Source: Acinetobacter sp. ANC 4862 (lineage in GTDB: Bacteria; Pseudomonadota; Gammaproteobacteria; Pseudomonadales; Moraxellaceae). Taken from it: a stretch of DNA of 64,000 bases. The stretch spans positions 1 to 64,000 of the forward strand of contig NZ_SJXH01000015.1 in the NCBI RefSeq assembly GCF_004336635.1. Reading direction: 5' to 3'. Position numbers and translations under genes: made by a program. Positions 29,940 to 39,698 of the stretch are shown piece after piece. The notes beneath the pieces are model-generated. The model saw only the letters and a list, made by a program, of their open reading frames with translations, was not told where the DNA came from and ran no database searches. The first letter of the stretch is position 1. Each line of letters starts with the position of its first letter.

Positions 29940-30782
29940 TTATTTTACCACCAACAACGGTACAGTTGAATTTCGGAAAATAGTGGTTGCCACGCTGCCC
30001 AAAAAGAACTGGTGAATTTTACTGTGACTAAATGCACCGAGTACAATCAGTTGTATCTCATGTTCAATCTGGTATTCAAGTATATTTTCAGCAACATCGC
30101 CATAACGATATTCCATCACCACATCAAGCCCGGCATCACGTAAATATTGTGCAGGTTCATTCAATATTTCTGGATGATCGCCGACATAGAGCACATGACA
30201 CTGTAGCAATTTTAACAAATCACTTTGTGCAATTCGTTTCATCAAATTAACGCAGGTAGGCGAATATTCATAGGCAAAAATAAATTGTGTTGGTGGCTGG
30301 AATTTTTCACCCACTGTCATTACGGTACAATTTACCCCACGAATAAAGTTTTCAACATTACTCCCAATTGGTTTATTCCGCTCTGCAGAGCGTTCCCCTA
30401 CTCGACCAATAATAGCAATGTCGTCATCTCTAAGCACATTAAAACTTTGCTCTAAAAAATCTCCTTTTTCCTGAAGATGCGAGGCAGTTAAACCGTACTT
30501 TTGCTGAATCATTTCGGTAATATGATTAAGTAGATTATTACTATAATTTAGTGCCAATTCGCTTTGTTTTTGTTCAAGCTCAGCTAGTTCTTTCAGTAAC
30601 ATTGCATTACTTTCAAAACCAATCACACCACTTATTTCCCCCAAGTGATAACTGGCCGGATAATAATCTAAAACCTGTAATAACACCAATTGACGTTGGG
30701 TCTGCTTTGCAATCCATGCTGCAGCTTCAGCAACTGCATTCACGCACGGTGAAGAATCAATACAAGCGATTACACGTTTCAT
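29940..30782 (-). CDS. Universal stress protein with two UspA domains
   Basis: The protein of 280 residues consists of two tandem Usp folds. The N-terminal half starts KRVIACIDSSPCVNAVAEAA. The C-terminal half ends in LIVLGAFSHSKIHQFFLGSVATTIFRNSTVPLLVV, which is the ATP-binding-type G-x2-G-x9-GS pattern (seen as GAFSHSKIHQFFLGSVA), so nucleotide binding by the second half is likely. Usps help survival under starvation and respiratory stress. The gene ends within a stem-loop (29923-29943). Confidence 0.88.
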   Translation of the reverse strand: MKRVIACIDSSPCVNAVAEAAAWIAKQTQRQLVLLQVLDYYPASYHLGEISGVIGFESNAMLLKELAELEQKQSELALNYSNNLLNHITEMIQQKYGLTASHLQEKGDFLEQSFNVLRDDDIAIIGRVGERSAERNKPIGSNVENFIRGVNCTVMTVGEKFQPPTQFIFAYEYSPTCVNLMKRIAQSDLLKLLQCHVLYVGDHPEILNEPAQYLRDAGLDVVMEYRYGDVAENILEYQIEHEIQLIVLGAFSHSKIHQFFLGSVATTIFRNSTVPLLVVK

Positions 30783-30920
30783 TTTATTTTCGCCTCACTT
30801 TTCGCCATGAAAGGCTTTAAGTCTATTTGTTATTTTTAACTTAGCATATCTCTTACAGACTGTGCATGCTTTTATGTAATTAAACTTACTCGGCAATTCA
30901 TATTAATTTTATTGAATTTT

Positions 30921-31538
30921 TTAATCGCGATAACGAATAAATTTTGCAGGATTACCCGCAACAATAGCTGCTTTTTCTACATCTTTTGTGACCATACTAT
31001 TCATGCCAACCACGGCATGCGATCCAATACTTATGCCATCCTTCACCCCCACATGTGCACCGAGCCAAACATCCTGACCAATCTCGATTCCCTTAGAACG
31101 TACCGCTTGCTGGTAAATCGGCTGTTCCAGTTGCATACCATGGTCAAAGGCATACAAATGACAATACGCAGCGATACGGACCTGATCATGCAGCTTGATG
31201 CCCATACGTCCACCATCAAGAATGCAATGATGGTTAATCGCAACTTCATTACCTATTTCCAAGGGTCCATGCAAAGTACAATCTGCCGCAATAAAGGTAT
31301 TATCGCCAATCACAATTTTCCGGCCCGGCTCGGCAAAAATATGCGCCAGGGGTGAAATAAAACAGTTTTCACCAATCTCGACCGTTTCCATTTGCATTAA
31401 ATAAGCCTGATATTCTTTTTGCCATGCTTCAGCCCAAGCCCGATTTTTCGGCTTTAATGACCAATATAACCACGGCATATAGTTCAAACGGCGCTTGTGC
31501 TGTTCACGATATTTTAACAGCGGATCTTGTTCAGTCAT
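30921..31538 (-). CDS. Hexapeptide-repeat acyltransferase (putative)
   Basis: This is a 205-residue protein with left-handed beta-helix hexapeptide repeats (for example IGENCFISPLAHIFAEPG, VIGDNTFIAADCTLHG, IGSHAVVGMNSMVTKDV) and the terminal IVAGNPAKFIRYRD found in maltose-acetyltransferase and LPS-acetyltransferase relatives. The acceptor is unknown. The 3-prime-side neighbour on the minus strand is the usp gene. Its own start overlaps the end of the YigZ gene by 8 nt, so these two are cotranscribed. Confidence 0.75.
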   Translation of the reverse strand: MTEQDPLLKYREQHKRRLNYMPWLYWSLKPKNRAWAEAWQKEYQAYLMQMETVEIGENCFISPLAHIFAEPGRKIVIGDNTFIAADCTLHGPLEIGNEVAINHHCILDGGRMGIKLHDQVRIAAYCHLYAFDHGMQLEQPIYQQAVRSKGIEIGQDVWLGAHVGVKDGISIGSHAVVGMNSMVTKDVEKAAIVAGNPAKFIRYRD

Positions 31539-32130
31539 CCAGTAGCTCTTCTACAATTTTGAGTTGTTCACGACCGCGCGTCACATCCTGAATTTTCAAG
31601 GATAAGGGTTCAATTTGGTGAATTTGTAGCAAGGCTTCGACCTGTACCCCAGTCGCGGTATAGTCTTCTTTAAATTCGATGTGCTGTTGATTGAGTTCGT
31701 ATTGAAAAATCGACCACTCATTAAACTGACAGGCAAAACTGACTTTTTTCTTTTCAATCAGTTCAATTTTTTCAGCCAGCAATAAACATTGCCCTGCACA
31801 GCCTCCATAGGCGCGAACCAGACCGCCAGTGCCCAGTTTAATACCACCATACCAGCGATTCACCAAAACCAGAATATTGGTCAAATCATTGCCTTCAATG
31901 GTGGCTAGAATCGGTCTTCCCGCAGTTCCGGATGGCTCGCCATCATCATTAAAACGGACATTGTGCCCAATTTTCCATGCCCAACATTGATGTGTGGTGG
32001 TGATATCTTTATGGGTCTCCAAAAAATCCTTGACCGCCTGTTCATTTTCGACAGGCACAGCAATGGCTTGAAAGCGACTTTTTTTGATGTCTTCTTCGAA
32101 ACTAACTTGTGAGGCAATCGTAAATGGCAT
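31531..32130 (-). CDS. YigZ/IMPACT family protein
   Basis: The 199-residue protein carries the IMPACT fold: N-terminal SRFQAIAVPVENEQAVKDFL, the conserved NDDGEPSGTAGRPIL, and VNRWYGGIKLGTGGLVRAYG. The C-terminal half is the DUF1949 ferredoxin-like domain. The role in bacteria is not well defined; the eukaryotic homologue affects Gcn1-Gcn2 signalling. It is followed without a gap by the acyltransferase (8-nt overlap) on the minus strand. Confidence 0.88.
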   Translation of the reverse strand: MPFTIASQVSFEEDIKKSRFQAIAVPVENEQAVKDFLETHKDITTTHQCWAWKIGHNVRFNDDGEPSGTAGRPILATIEGNDLTNILVLVNRWYGGIKLGTGGLVRAYGGCAGQCLLLAEKIELIEKKKVSFACQFNEWSIFQYELNQQHIEFKEDYTATGVQVEALLQIHQIEPLSLKIQDVTRGREQLKIVEELLDD

Positions 32131-32194
32131 AAATCTAACAATAAAAAAATCACGGTAAAATTATAACGTGTTTTAAAGCATCTGCAGACAATAA

Positions 32195-32220
32195 AAAGCC
32201 TCCTATAAGAAGGAGGCTTT
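32195..32220 (-). terminator. Intrinsic terminator of the type I secretion operon
   Basis: AAAGCCTCCT (32195-32204) pairs with AGGAGGCTTT (32211-32220). On the minus strand it is followed by TTTAT, so it ends the secretion operon. Confidence 0.85.
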
Positions 32221-32238
32221 AGGTTTTCAATTTTTTAA

Positions 32239-33429
32239 TTAGCGTTCACGTAATGCTTCTTGAGCTTTATTGAATGGTTTGATCAGGTAATCCAGTACTG
32301 ATTTTTGTCCAGTTTTAATATCCACTGTAGCCACCATACCGGGAGTAATGCTGAATTGCTTACTGGCTTTATTGGTTAATTTATCGGTATTGGTCCGAAT
32401 ATAAACGCGGTAATAGAACTGGTCCTGCTTGACTTCATCACGTATGGTATCTGGCGAAATAGTGGTGACCTTGCCTTGTAATCCACCATAAATAGAATAG
32501 TCGTAAGCTGTGATTTTAACCAAAGCTTCCTGACCGGGATGAATAAATGCAATATCGCGCGGTAAAATTCGAGCTTCAATCAATAGCTGTTCATCCAAAG
32601 GAACGATAGTCATCAGCTTGCCATTTTGAGGAATAACCCCGCCAATGGTCATCACATCAATTTCCTTGACGATCCCTCGCATGGGTGCCTTGAAAACCGT
32701 ACGGCTTAAAGTATCCGACTTTCCTCTCACCACTTGTTGCTGTGTTTCGACATCTGTATTGGCTTTGGATAATTCTTCACGTGACTTCACATCATACTGA
32801 TTGCGAATATCATTCATTTGATTACGAAGATTATTGGCTTCACGTTTTAGACGTAAAACTTCCACTTCACTTGCAGCACCCTTAGCCACAAGCGGTTCGG
32901 TCATGCTCAGTTCCTGCTCAATCAAACTTAAAGCCTGACGCAAACCCGCCAACGATTCATCCAGATTGGCACGGCGTGAATGATAAAGTGCGGTTTCTTC
33001 CTGCACCAGTTTACTGTCTTTTAAAACTTCCTTAGGAAAAGAAATCGGTGTTCCGTTCACTTCAGCTCTTAAACGTGCTGAAGCGGCACGTGAAGACATC
33101 AGCAATGAAGCGGATTCTCCGACATTGGATTCAAATCGAGTCGGATCGAGTTGAGCCAGAATCTGACCCTGTTTGACAATTTCTCCTTCACGAACATTTA
33201 ACTTGGTTAAAATACCGCCTTCAAGTGACTGAATGGTTTGCTCTTTTGAGGAAGGTACCACTTTACCCGTCCCGGTAGAAACTTCTTCAAGTTTAAAGAA
33301 CCATGCCCAGAGCAATAAGGTGAGTAAACCCAGACAAATCATCCAAATGAATAAACTGGCTTTGGGTAAAGGCGGTTCAAGCTCAGTGACTTTGATGGTA
33401 CTTTTTAAATTCTGGGATTTAGCGCTCAT
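32239..33429 (-). CDS. HlyD-family type I secretion adaptor
   Basis: This is a 396-residue membrane-fusion protein. A single N-terminal membrane helix (ASLFIWMICLGLLTLLLWAWFF, about residues 25-46) anchors it in the inner membrane. A biotinyl-lipoyl-like segment (TGKVVPSSKEQTIQSLEGGIL) and coiled-coil hairpin follow, then the C-terminal barrel. It bridges the ABC permease to the outer-membrane channel. Its start overlaps the ABC gene by 4 nt (ATGA), so the operon reads TolC-like, ABC, HlyD-like. Confidence 0.92.
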   Translation of the reverse strand: MSAKSQNLKSTIKVTELEPPLPKASLFIWMICLGLLTLLLWAWFFKLEEVSTGTGKVVPSSKEQTIQSLEGGILTKLNVREGEIVKQGQILAQLDPTRFESNVGESASLLMSSRAASARLRAEVNGTPISFPKEVLKDSKLVQEETALYHSRRANLDESLAGLRQALSLIEQELSMTEPLVAKGAASEVEVLRLKREANNLRNQMNDIRNQYDVKSREELSKANTDVETQQQVVRGKSDTLSRTVFKAPMRGIVKEIDVMTIGGVIPQNGKLMTIVPLDEQLLIEARILPRDIAFIHPGQEALVKITAYDYSIYGGLQGKVTTISPDTIRDEVKQDQFYYRVYIRTNTDKLTNKASKQFSITPGMVATVDIKTGQKSVLDYLIKPFNKAQEALRER

Positions 33430-35564
33430 GAATTAGCTCCTGCAACCTGACGTTGCTGTGGCTGATTTTGATTAAGAATCTGATCACGAGGTCCATCCAT
33501 CACAATCTTGCCATCATTCACCACAATAATTCGGTCTACCAGTTCCAGTACTGCACGACGATGCGTTGCAACAATCATGGTACGTTGACCTAGCCATAAT
33601 TTCAGATGATCAATCAACTGTTTTTCTGACACATCATCAATCGATGCTGTCGGTTCATCTAGCAACAGAATATTCGGCTGACGAATCAGTAAACGTGCCA
33701 GTAAAAGCGCCTGTTTCTGCCCACCAGAAAAGCCAACACCCCCTTCAAGAATCATATGATCCAGGCCTTCTTTTTTCTCCTGCACAAAGTGAATTGCACC
33801 GGTAATTTTCAAGGCATTCAATATTTCTTCATCACTGGCTAGAGGAGCGCCAAGCATCAAGTTTTCACGCACCGAACCAAAAAACAAATGCGCATTCTGA
33901 TTCAGCAACGCCATATCACGGCGTACATCTGAGGGATCGACTAAACCCAGTTCAACACCATCCAGTTTGATTTTGCCCTGAACAGGGGTTTGCATGCCGG
34001 ACAATAATTGCAGTAGTGTCGATTTACCTGCCCCATTACGTCCAAGAATTGCAATCTTTTCACCCGGTCTGATTTCCAGCTTTGGAATCATCAGGCTTGG
34101 TTTTGGATCATCTTCGCCATACTTAAAGGTCACCCTAGTTAACTCATAATGACCATTCAGTGCCGGACGATGAATCAAATGGGCATGATCCGGTTGATCC
34201 ACCGGTTTTTTCATTAATTCATCCAGTCCATTTTTAGCTACTTTGGCTGGCTGCCAGCGCCCTAGCACACCGGTAATTTGCGCAATTGGAGCAAGCATAC
34301 GTGAAGACAACATCGAACAGGCCACCAAAGCCCCGGTGGTCATGTCTCCCTTCATCACCGCAAAACAGCCCACAAGTACTACAATTGCAAAGGTCAAACC
34401 TTGAATTTTCTGGGTCCAGGCATTCATGACCCCCACGATTTTACGTTGACGCATTGAAACATCCGCCGATGATTCATTCATGTGATTCCACTGGTTCTGG
34501 AATCTTGCTTCCGCACGTAATAGCTTGATGTCTTCAATGCCTTGTACTGCTTCAACCAGCATGGCATTACGAATTGCACCTTCGCGCATCCCTTCATTGG
34601 CGAGTTTTGCCAAAGGTTTTTGGGCCAGAATGCCCGGCAGAATCATTAAAGGCACAACCAGTAGCATCACCCAGAACAGGTTGCCACCAATCAGCCAGAA
34701 AATTCCCAAAAAAAGTAGAAAGAAAGGTAAATCGGCAATCGCTGAAATGGTGGTGGATGTCACCAGTTCACGTACACCTTCAAGCTCACGAATCTGTGAA
34801 ATAAATGTCCCGGTAGATTTCGATCGTTCACTGTTTTTAATTCTTAAAGCATGTCCAAAAACCCGGTCAGAAATTCTTAGATCTGCACGCTTACCAATAA
34901 TATCCGACAGATAAATTCGGGCGACACGTAGACTAAACTCAAAAATGGCAGCAATCAGCACACCACCAGCCAGTACCCATAAAGTTGGTATCGATTGTGC
35001 CGGAATGACCCGATCATAAACGTTCATGGAAAAAATAACCGTCGCCAGGGCCAGAATATTGGCAATCATGGAGCCAAACATCACATCGATATAACGTTTC
35101 CAGTCACGTAATACAATCGACCAGAACCAGCTGCTTTCATAAGGTTTGATGTATTCATCTACCCGTGCATCTGGCACGGATTTTTCGGGTCGAAGAATAT
35201 AAACATGCCGAATATTGGACTGCAGCACATTTAGCGTTAATGTCTGTGCAAGCCCTTGATCACCACTCAGCTGGATATTGGCATTCCCTTCAGCGTCGAC
35301 CTTTTCAACAACCCCGACCTGACCATCATGAAATTCCACCACCACAGGTAAACGCCACGGATTGATTAAATCTGTACTGAATGCAGATTTACGCCAACTC
35401 ATACCAACCTGACGGGTAATCAATACCATGATGTCATCAACACTCTGGTTGGGATTCCAGTCAAGCTGTAAACGGATACGTTCTTCAGAGGGTTCTATAC
35501 GATAATGTTTGGCAATCGTGAGTACCGCTTGAAGCCACGGCTGATAATTATTTTTATTATTCAT
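33426..35564 (-). CDS. Type I secretion system ABC permease/ATPase (LapB-like)
   Basis: The 712-residue protein has an N-terminal C39-like domain (about 1-130) without the catalytic Cys/His arrangement of true peptidases, a six-helix transporter domain, and an ABC ATPase with Walker A GRNGAGKST, signature FSGGQKQ and Walker B NILLLDEPTAS. The degenerate C39-like domain is typical of exporters of large RTX or Bap-type adhesins. It overlaps the outer-membrane gene by 4 nt. No substrate gene is in the window. Confidence 0.92.
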   Translation of the reverse strand: MNNKNNYQPWLQAVLTIAKHYRIEPSEERIRLQLDWNPNQSVDDIMVLITRQVGMSWRKSAFSTDLINPWRLPVVVEFHDGQVGVVEKVDAEGNANIQLSGDQGLAQTLTLNVLQSNIRHVYILRPEKSVPDARVDEYIKPYESSWFWSIVLRDWKRYIDVMFGSMIANILALATVIFSMNVYDRVIPAQSIPTLWVLAGGVLIAAIFEFSLRVARIYLSDIIGKRADLRISDRVFGHALRIKNSERSKSTGTFISQIRELEGVRELVTSTTISAIADLPFFLLFLGIFWLIGGNLFWVMLLVVPLMILPGILAQKPLAKLANEGMREGAIRNAMLVEAVQGIEDIKLLRAEARFQNQWNHMNESSADVSMRQRKIVGVMNAWTQKIQGLTFAIVVLVGCFAVMKGDMTTGALVACSMLSSRMLAPIAQITGVLGRWQPAKVAKNGLDELMKKPVDQPDHAHLIHRPALNGHYELTRVTFKYGEDDPKPSLMIPKLEIRPGEKIAILGRNGAGKSTLLQLLSGMQTPVQGKIKLDGVELGLVDPSDVRRDMALLNQNAHLFFGSVRENLMLGAPLASDEEILNALKITGAIHFVQEKKEGLDHMILEGGVGFSGGQKQALLLARLLIRQPNILLLDEPTASIDDVSEKQLIDHLKLWLGQRTMIVATHRRAVLELVDRIIVVNDGKIVMDGPRDQILNQNQPQQRQVAGANS

Positions 35565-37108
35565 GGCTGAATCTCGAACCCCTGAATTGGAATATTATTA
35601 AGATCATAGAGATCACGCGAACGTCCGGTCACAGCAATGTATCGCACAATTGCATCATAAATGTCGTAACGTGCATTTTCGATTTCCTGCGCTGCACTGT
35701 GAATAGACTGTTCTGCATTGAGTAAGTCAACCGCTGACCGCGTACCCAGTTTATATTGTTCTTGATAAAGCTCTCGGGTACGAATGGTGGTTTCCTTACG
35801 CGCAATAAGAATACTCATCAGACGTTGTTTATTTTCAATTTCTTCACGTAATAGTCGGACTTCATCTAGCACATCCAGATAGACTGAATTCACTTTTGCC
35901 TTTGCGGCCTCTTCTGCATAACTGACAGCACGTGTTTGTGACTTTATTGCCCCGCCCTGATACAAATTACTGGAGGCTTCTAACATGATGGAGTCATACA
36001 AACCATCATCTTCATTATTATTTGGATTACGGCCATTCACAGCCTGACTGAGTGAACCTTTCACACTCAGGACGGGATAGTTACTTAATTTTAATTGTTG
36101 CTTTTGAAATTTGGCAATGTCGACCTCTGCCTGTGCAGAAATCATGCTCGGAATTTTATTAAATTCTGGATCACGGTATAAATCGGAATCCCTCACTACA
36201 CGCTCTGGAATAGACCAGCCCAGACCTGTCACATCCGCGCCCAATAAGGTACGTAATTTCTGTTGAAACTTTTTCAGCTGAGTTTGTTGCACCACTAAAT
36301 TGGCCTGTGCAGCTTCTAAATTTGCACGTGCCTGAATGGGATCAGCCTGGGTAATGATCCCCGCCTTTGCTCTTAAATTGGTAATTTCAGCAATGCGTGA
36401 AATGCCGCTAATCTGCTGCTGTGCAATTTGGGTCATTTCCTGATAGCGCTTAATATTCACAATGGCATTGGCAGTGTCATAAGCCACACTATCTATGCCG
36501 ACTAAAACCTCAGCCTGTTCAGCTACAAGCTTTGCCTGTTGAATATCCACCCCACTTTTAACCTTGCCAAAATCGTATAGCATTTGCGTGGCATTCAGGC
36601 CAATAAGTTGGCGTCCACGTTCACCAGAGCTCAAGTCTCCAGTAGATATCCCTCCTGAAATTTGTGGATAGTAGCCAGATTTGGCAACAGCAATATAAGC
36701 ATCCTGTCCAGCTAAAACTGAAATACGTTGTGAAATATCTGGACTGCGCTGTAATGCCCGAAGGATGGTTTCATTGAAGCTTAACTGGCTAACCGGTTGA
36801 TACATCGGTTGATTTTTAGAAAAAGGCCGTGTGCGATCCGAACCTGATATGAGAGCAAATTCCTGGACTTTAGAGGTATCCACTTGAAAGTTACTTAGGG
36901 CGTCAATATCTGCCTTATTGTAGTTTTCATCTGATTTCGGAACAAAAATTTGGCTCATTCCAGACTTGAGCGACTGCATGAACTCTTTTGAACTGTCTGC
37001 ATGGGCATAGCTTATTGATAGAGATAGACTGCATATCAAACCCTGCATGCTTCTCAGCAATAACTTTTGACACAAACTTATATTGTTGTTTTGATTCTTT
37101 AGCATCAT
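35561..37108 (-). CDS. TolC-family outer-membrane channel of the type I secretion system
   Basis: A 515-residue TolC-like trimeric channel. An internal signal region ends at about residue 37 (SLSISYAHA). The two repeats of coiled-coil helices are present, with SPDISQRISVLAGQDAYIAVAKSGYYP in the first and DLLNAEQSIHSAAQEIENARYD in the second. It is the first gene of the operon, 4 nt overlapping with the ABC gene. Its promoter must lie in 37109-37260. Confidence 0.9.
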   Translation of the reverse strand: MMLKNQNNNISLCQKLLLRSMQGLICSLSLSISYAHADSSKEFMQSLKSGMSQIFVPKSDENYNKADIDALSNFQVDTSKVQEFALISGSDRTRPFSKNQPMYQPVSQLSFNETILRALQRSPDISQRISVLAGQDAYIAVAKSGYYPQISGGISTGDLSSGERGRQLIGLNATQMLYDFGKVKSGVDIQQAKLVAEQAEVLVGIDSVAYDTANAIVNIKRYQEMTQIAQQQISGISRIAEITNLRAKAGIITQADPIQARANLEAAQANLVVQQTQLKKFQQKLRTLLGADVTGLGWSIPERVVRDSDLYRDPEFNKIPSMISAQAEVDIAKFQKQQLKLSNYPVLSVKGSLSQAVNGRNPNNNEDDGLYDSIMLEASSNLYQGGAIKSQTRAVSYAEEAAKAKVNSVYLDVLDEVRLLREEIENKQRLMSILIARKETTIRTRELYQEQYKLGTRSAVDLLNAEQSIHSAAQEIENARYDIYDAIVRYIAVTGRSRDLYDLNNIPIQGFEIQP

Positions 37109-37206
37109 TTGAATGATAATTTTTATTTTATGAATATTTAACGCATGTCGTAAAAAATACGTCTATTTTTGTAATGTAATTCTTATTTTTAATACTTATT
37201 ACATAC

Positions 37207-37246
37207 AAAGATGATCTTGTCATTTATTTATAACAAAATCATCTTT
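37207..37246 (-). terminator. Terminator-like hairpin after lptB
   Basis: AAAGATGATCTTGT (37207-37220) and ACAAAATCATCTTT (37233-37246) pair with one mismatch. The hairpin lies 24 nt past the lptB stop on the minus strand, although the T tract is poor there. The overlapping palindrome TTTGTAATGTAAT/ATTACATACAAA (37168-37209) lies next to it. Confidence 0.45.
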
Positions 37247-37269
37247 TATTTTGATTATTTTTTAAACTT

Positions 37270-38016
37270 TTAAACCGTAAAATCTTCACCTAAATACACT
37301 TCACGCACTGTTTCATTTTCCAGTACTTCTTGTGGTGTTCCTTCTGCAATTACTGCACCTTCACTGACAATATATGCTCGCTCACAAATCGCAAGTGTTT
37401 CTCGTACGTTATGATCGGTAATCAGTACACCAATTCCGCGGTCTTTAAGTTCACGGATAATATCCTTGATGTCCGCTACAGAAATAGGATCGACCCCCGC
37501 GAAAGGTTCATCCAGCAGCATGAACTTGGGATCAGCAGCTAAAGCACGGGCAATTTCTGCACGACGACGTTCACCACCCGAAACGCTCATCCCCAACGAA
37601 TCTTTAATATGAGTGATTTTAAAATCAGCCAGCAATTCATTTAAACGCTGTTGGCGTTGCTGTTTGTTTAAGTCCTTACGCGTTTCAAGAATCGCCATAA
37701 TATTTTCAGAAATGGTCAATTTTCTAAAAATAGACGCTTCTTGAGGTAAATAACCAATCCCTTTACGAGCCCGTTCATGCATGGCCAAATCAGACAAATC
37801 AAGATCATCCAAATGAATCTCGCCTTTATCCATTCGAACCAAACCAACCACCATATAGAAACTTGTGGTTTTACCTGCACCATTGGGTCCAAGTAAGCCG
37901 ACAATCTGACCACTTTGCATCTGGAAAGAAACGTCCTTAACCACCCATCGTTTACTATAGTTTTTTGCCAGATGTTTAATACAAAGCGTTTGTGGTTGAT
38001 TTAGCGACTGATCCAT
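37270..38016 (-). CDS. lptB: LPS export ABC transporter ATP-binding protein LptB
   Basis: LptB is the ATPase of the LptB2FGC complex that extracts lipopolysaccharide or lipooligosaccharide from the inner membrane. It has Walker [10 protein letters not shown], signature VSGGERRR and Walker [14 protein letters not shown]. Length of 248 residues is normal. Its ATG overlaps the lptA stop by one base (TAATG), so it is the last gene of kdsD-kdsC-lptC-lptA-lptB. Confidence 0.96.
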   Translation of the reverse strand: MDQSLNQPQTLCIKHLAKNYSKRWVVKDVSFQMQSGQIVGLLGPNGAGKTTSFYMVVGLVRMDKGEIHLDDLDLSDLAMHERARKGIGYLPQEASIFRKLTISENIMAILETRKDLNKQQRQQRLNELLADFKITHIKDSLGMSVSGGERRRAEIARALAADPKFMLLDEPFAGVDPISVADIKDIIRELKDRGIGVLITDHNVRETLAICERAYIVSEGAVIAEGTPQEVLENETVREVYLGEDFTV

Positions 38017-38582
38017 TAATCACGTGCTCCCGGGAACGATTTTGAGCTAGAAGGTGGAATTACAATTTGAACACGGCCTGATGAAGAACCTGTGCTATTT
38101 GGCGTACCTGTAGCCTCAATATCACCCTTATTCATACTATATTTCAAAGTATTACCGCGAATACTTGCACCATCTTGCTCTAACAGTGCGCTGCCAGACA
38201 AAGTGATAATGCCAGTTTGCGCATTATAAACAATCTTCTGTGCTTGTCCTTTCGCTAAACCTTTATTGACATCAACTTTTTGCTGAAAACGTGCAGGTCC
38301 GCCTGTCGCAGTAATCGTGCTGATTTCTTTTTGACTATTCAGATTGGCCACAATCGAATTGGCTTGCAATTTCATGGTGCCTTGCTCGATGATGACATTA
38401 CCCGTATAGGTGGTCACCCCAGTTTTTTCATTATAGGTTGCACGGTCAGCCACCAGTGAGATGGGCAGATTTCTGTCAGAAGGAATTGCAAATGCCGTTG
38501 CCGATGATAATACAACCAAACCGACTAAAGCTGCTTGCTGAAGCAAGGATTTAGACAATGTAAGCTTAAGATTTTGGTTCAT
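38016..38582 (-). CDS. lptA: LPS transport periplasmic protein LptA
   Basis: LptA bridges the inner and outer membranes for LPS transport as a chain of beta-jellyroll units. The 188-residue precursor has a signal peptide ending at AFA in SSATAFA, then the OstA-like domain ([19 protein letters not shown]). A longer start 39 nt upstream is in frame, but AGGA just before the ATG at 38582 supports the shorter one. Its 5-prime end lies inside the end of lptC by 17 nt. Confidence 0.93.
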   Translation of the reverse strand: MNQNLKLTLSKSLLQQAALVGLVVLSSATAFAIPSDRNLPISLVADRATYNEKTGVTTYTGNVIIEQGTMKLQANSIVANLNSQKEISTITATGGPARFQQKVDVNKGLAKGQAQKIVYNAQTGIITLSGSALLEQDGASIRGNTLKYSMNKGDIEATGTPNSTGSSSGRVQIVIPPSSSKSFPGARD

Positions 38583-39114
38583 ATTTTCCTCGAATATTAA
38601 AAAATTCGTATTGACCGTCATTTAAATTGGCTTTCAAACCTTGGCTTACAAATTCAGCTTGCGGAGATTGCACAATGACTTGTTTATTGGTTTCAATTTC
38701 ACGAGTTTTAGGATATCCCGTTAACTCTTGGGTTCGAAACTGCATTTTCCCCTGTTGCAGTAACTTGATCGCCAACACGTCTCCAGACAAAACAATGCGC
38801 TCATTATCATCATAACCATTTGCAACTTTGGCATAGAAAGTGGCATCGACTACGCCATTTTTATACAGGGAAGCATTGAGATTGGTCAGTTTTGAGGTTT
38901 GTTTTTGCATGTCCTGTTCCATGCGATCGACCTGAGCACGAACATACAAATTACCGTCATCATCGGTTTGGGTGAGATTAATTTTTTCAGCCGAATAGGT
39001 CATACTCCTTGCTGAATCAACCTCAAGTTTATTGCCCTTACCGCTGTAATAGTAGTAACCACCACTTATAGCTGCAATTGCTATAGCAGTTACGTATAAA
39101 ACTTTTGTATCCAT
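38566..39114 (-). CDS. lptC: LPS export protein LptC
   Basis: LptC is a single-pass inner-membrane protein that takes LPS from LptB2FG and passes it to LptA. The 182 residues begin with a membrane helix (VLYVTAIAIAAISGGYYYY), then a beta-jellyroll. Sequence conservation is weak in this family, and the call rests equally on its position between kdsC and lptA. Confidence 0.9.
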   Translation of the reverse strand: MDTKVLYVTAIAIAAISGGYYYYSGKGNKLEVDSARSMTYSAEKINLTQTDDDGNLYVRAQVDRMEQDMQKQTSKLTNLNASLYKNGVVDATFYAKVANGYDDNERIVLSGDVLAIKLLQQGKMQFRTQELTGYPKTREIETNKQVIVQSPQAEFVSQGLKANLNDGQYEFFNIRGKYEPKS

Positions 39115-39155
39115 AAGTGTGGTACTTAACTCAAATTCAATGAATTATTTAACTA

Positions 39156-39695
39156 TTAATGTGGGACAGCGGTATATTTTTCAAGAAGCGTTTCGTAAGC
39201 CCCTTTAGCCATCAAAATCATATCGCAGATTTCACGTACCGCCCCACGACCACCCATTGCCTGAGTGACCAGATCTGCACGACGTCGCACTTCCACATGA
39301 CCATTCGGCACAGTGACTTTCATACCGGCAATGGCAAATGCAGAAAGATCAGGCCAATCGTCGCCCATATATAAACAGTCTTCTGGTGCAACATTCAATT
39401 GTGCACAGGCTTCGCGTAATGCGGTGCCCTTATCTTCACGACCTTGAAAAACCAGGTCTACACCCAAGGCAGACATACGCTTTTCAACAATATTGCTTGT
39501 ACGTCCAGTAATGATAATGACTTTGACACCCGCTTGCTGTACAAGTTTCATGCCTAAACCATCACGAATATCAAATGATTTAATTTCATCGCCTGTATTG
39601 GTCAATGTCACAAAACCATCACTTAAAATACCGTCGACATCCAGAACCAAAGCTTCAATATGACGTGCCTGTTCCAATAAAATATAAGATGCCAT
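39156..39695 (-). CDS. kdsC: 3-deoxy-D-manno-octulosonate 8-phosphate phosphatase KdsC
   Basis: KdsC removes phosphate from Kdo-8-phosphate to give Kdo for inner-core LPS. The 179-residue HAD protein has the catalytic LDVDGILSDG, the ITGRTS motif II and GDDWPDL as motif IV. It starts three bases after kdsD ends and precedes lptC by 41 bp. Confidence 0.95.
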   Translation of the reverse strand: MASYILLEQARHIEALVLDVDGILSDGFVTLTNTGDEIKSFDIRDGLGMKLVQQAGVKVIIITGRTSNIVEKRMSALGVDLVFQGREDKGTALREACAQLNVAPEDCLYMGDDWPDLSAFAIAGMKVTVPNGHVEVRRRADLVTQAMGGRGAVREICDMILMAKGAYETLLEKYTAVPH

Positions 39696-39698
39696 TTA

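Noticed and set aside
29923..29943. Hairpin ATAAGCAA/TTGCTTAT overlapping the usp stop codon as a terminator
   Set aside because: No T tract follows on the minus strand, so I do not call it a terminator.
33426..35564. Bacteriocin-type peptidase exporter
   Set aside because: The N-terminal C39-like domain lacks the catalytic Cys needed for leader cleavage.
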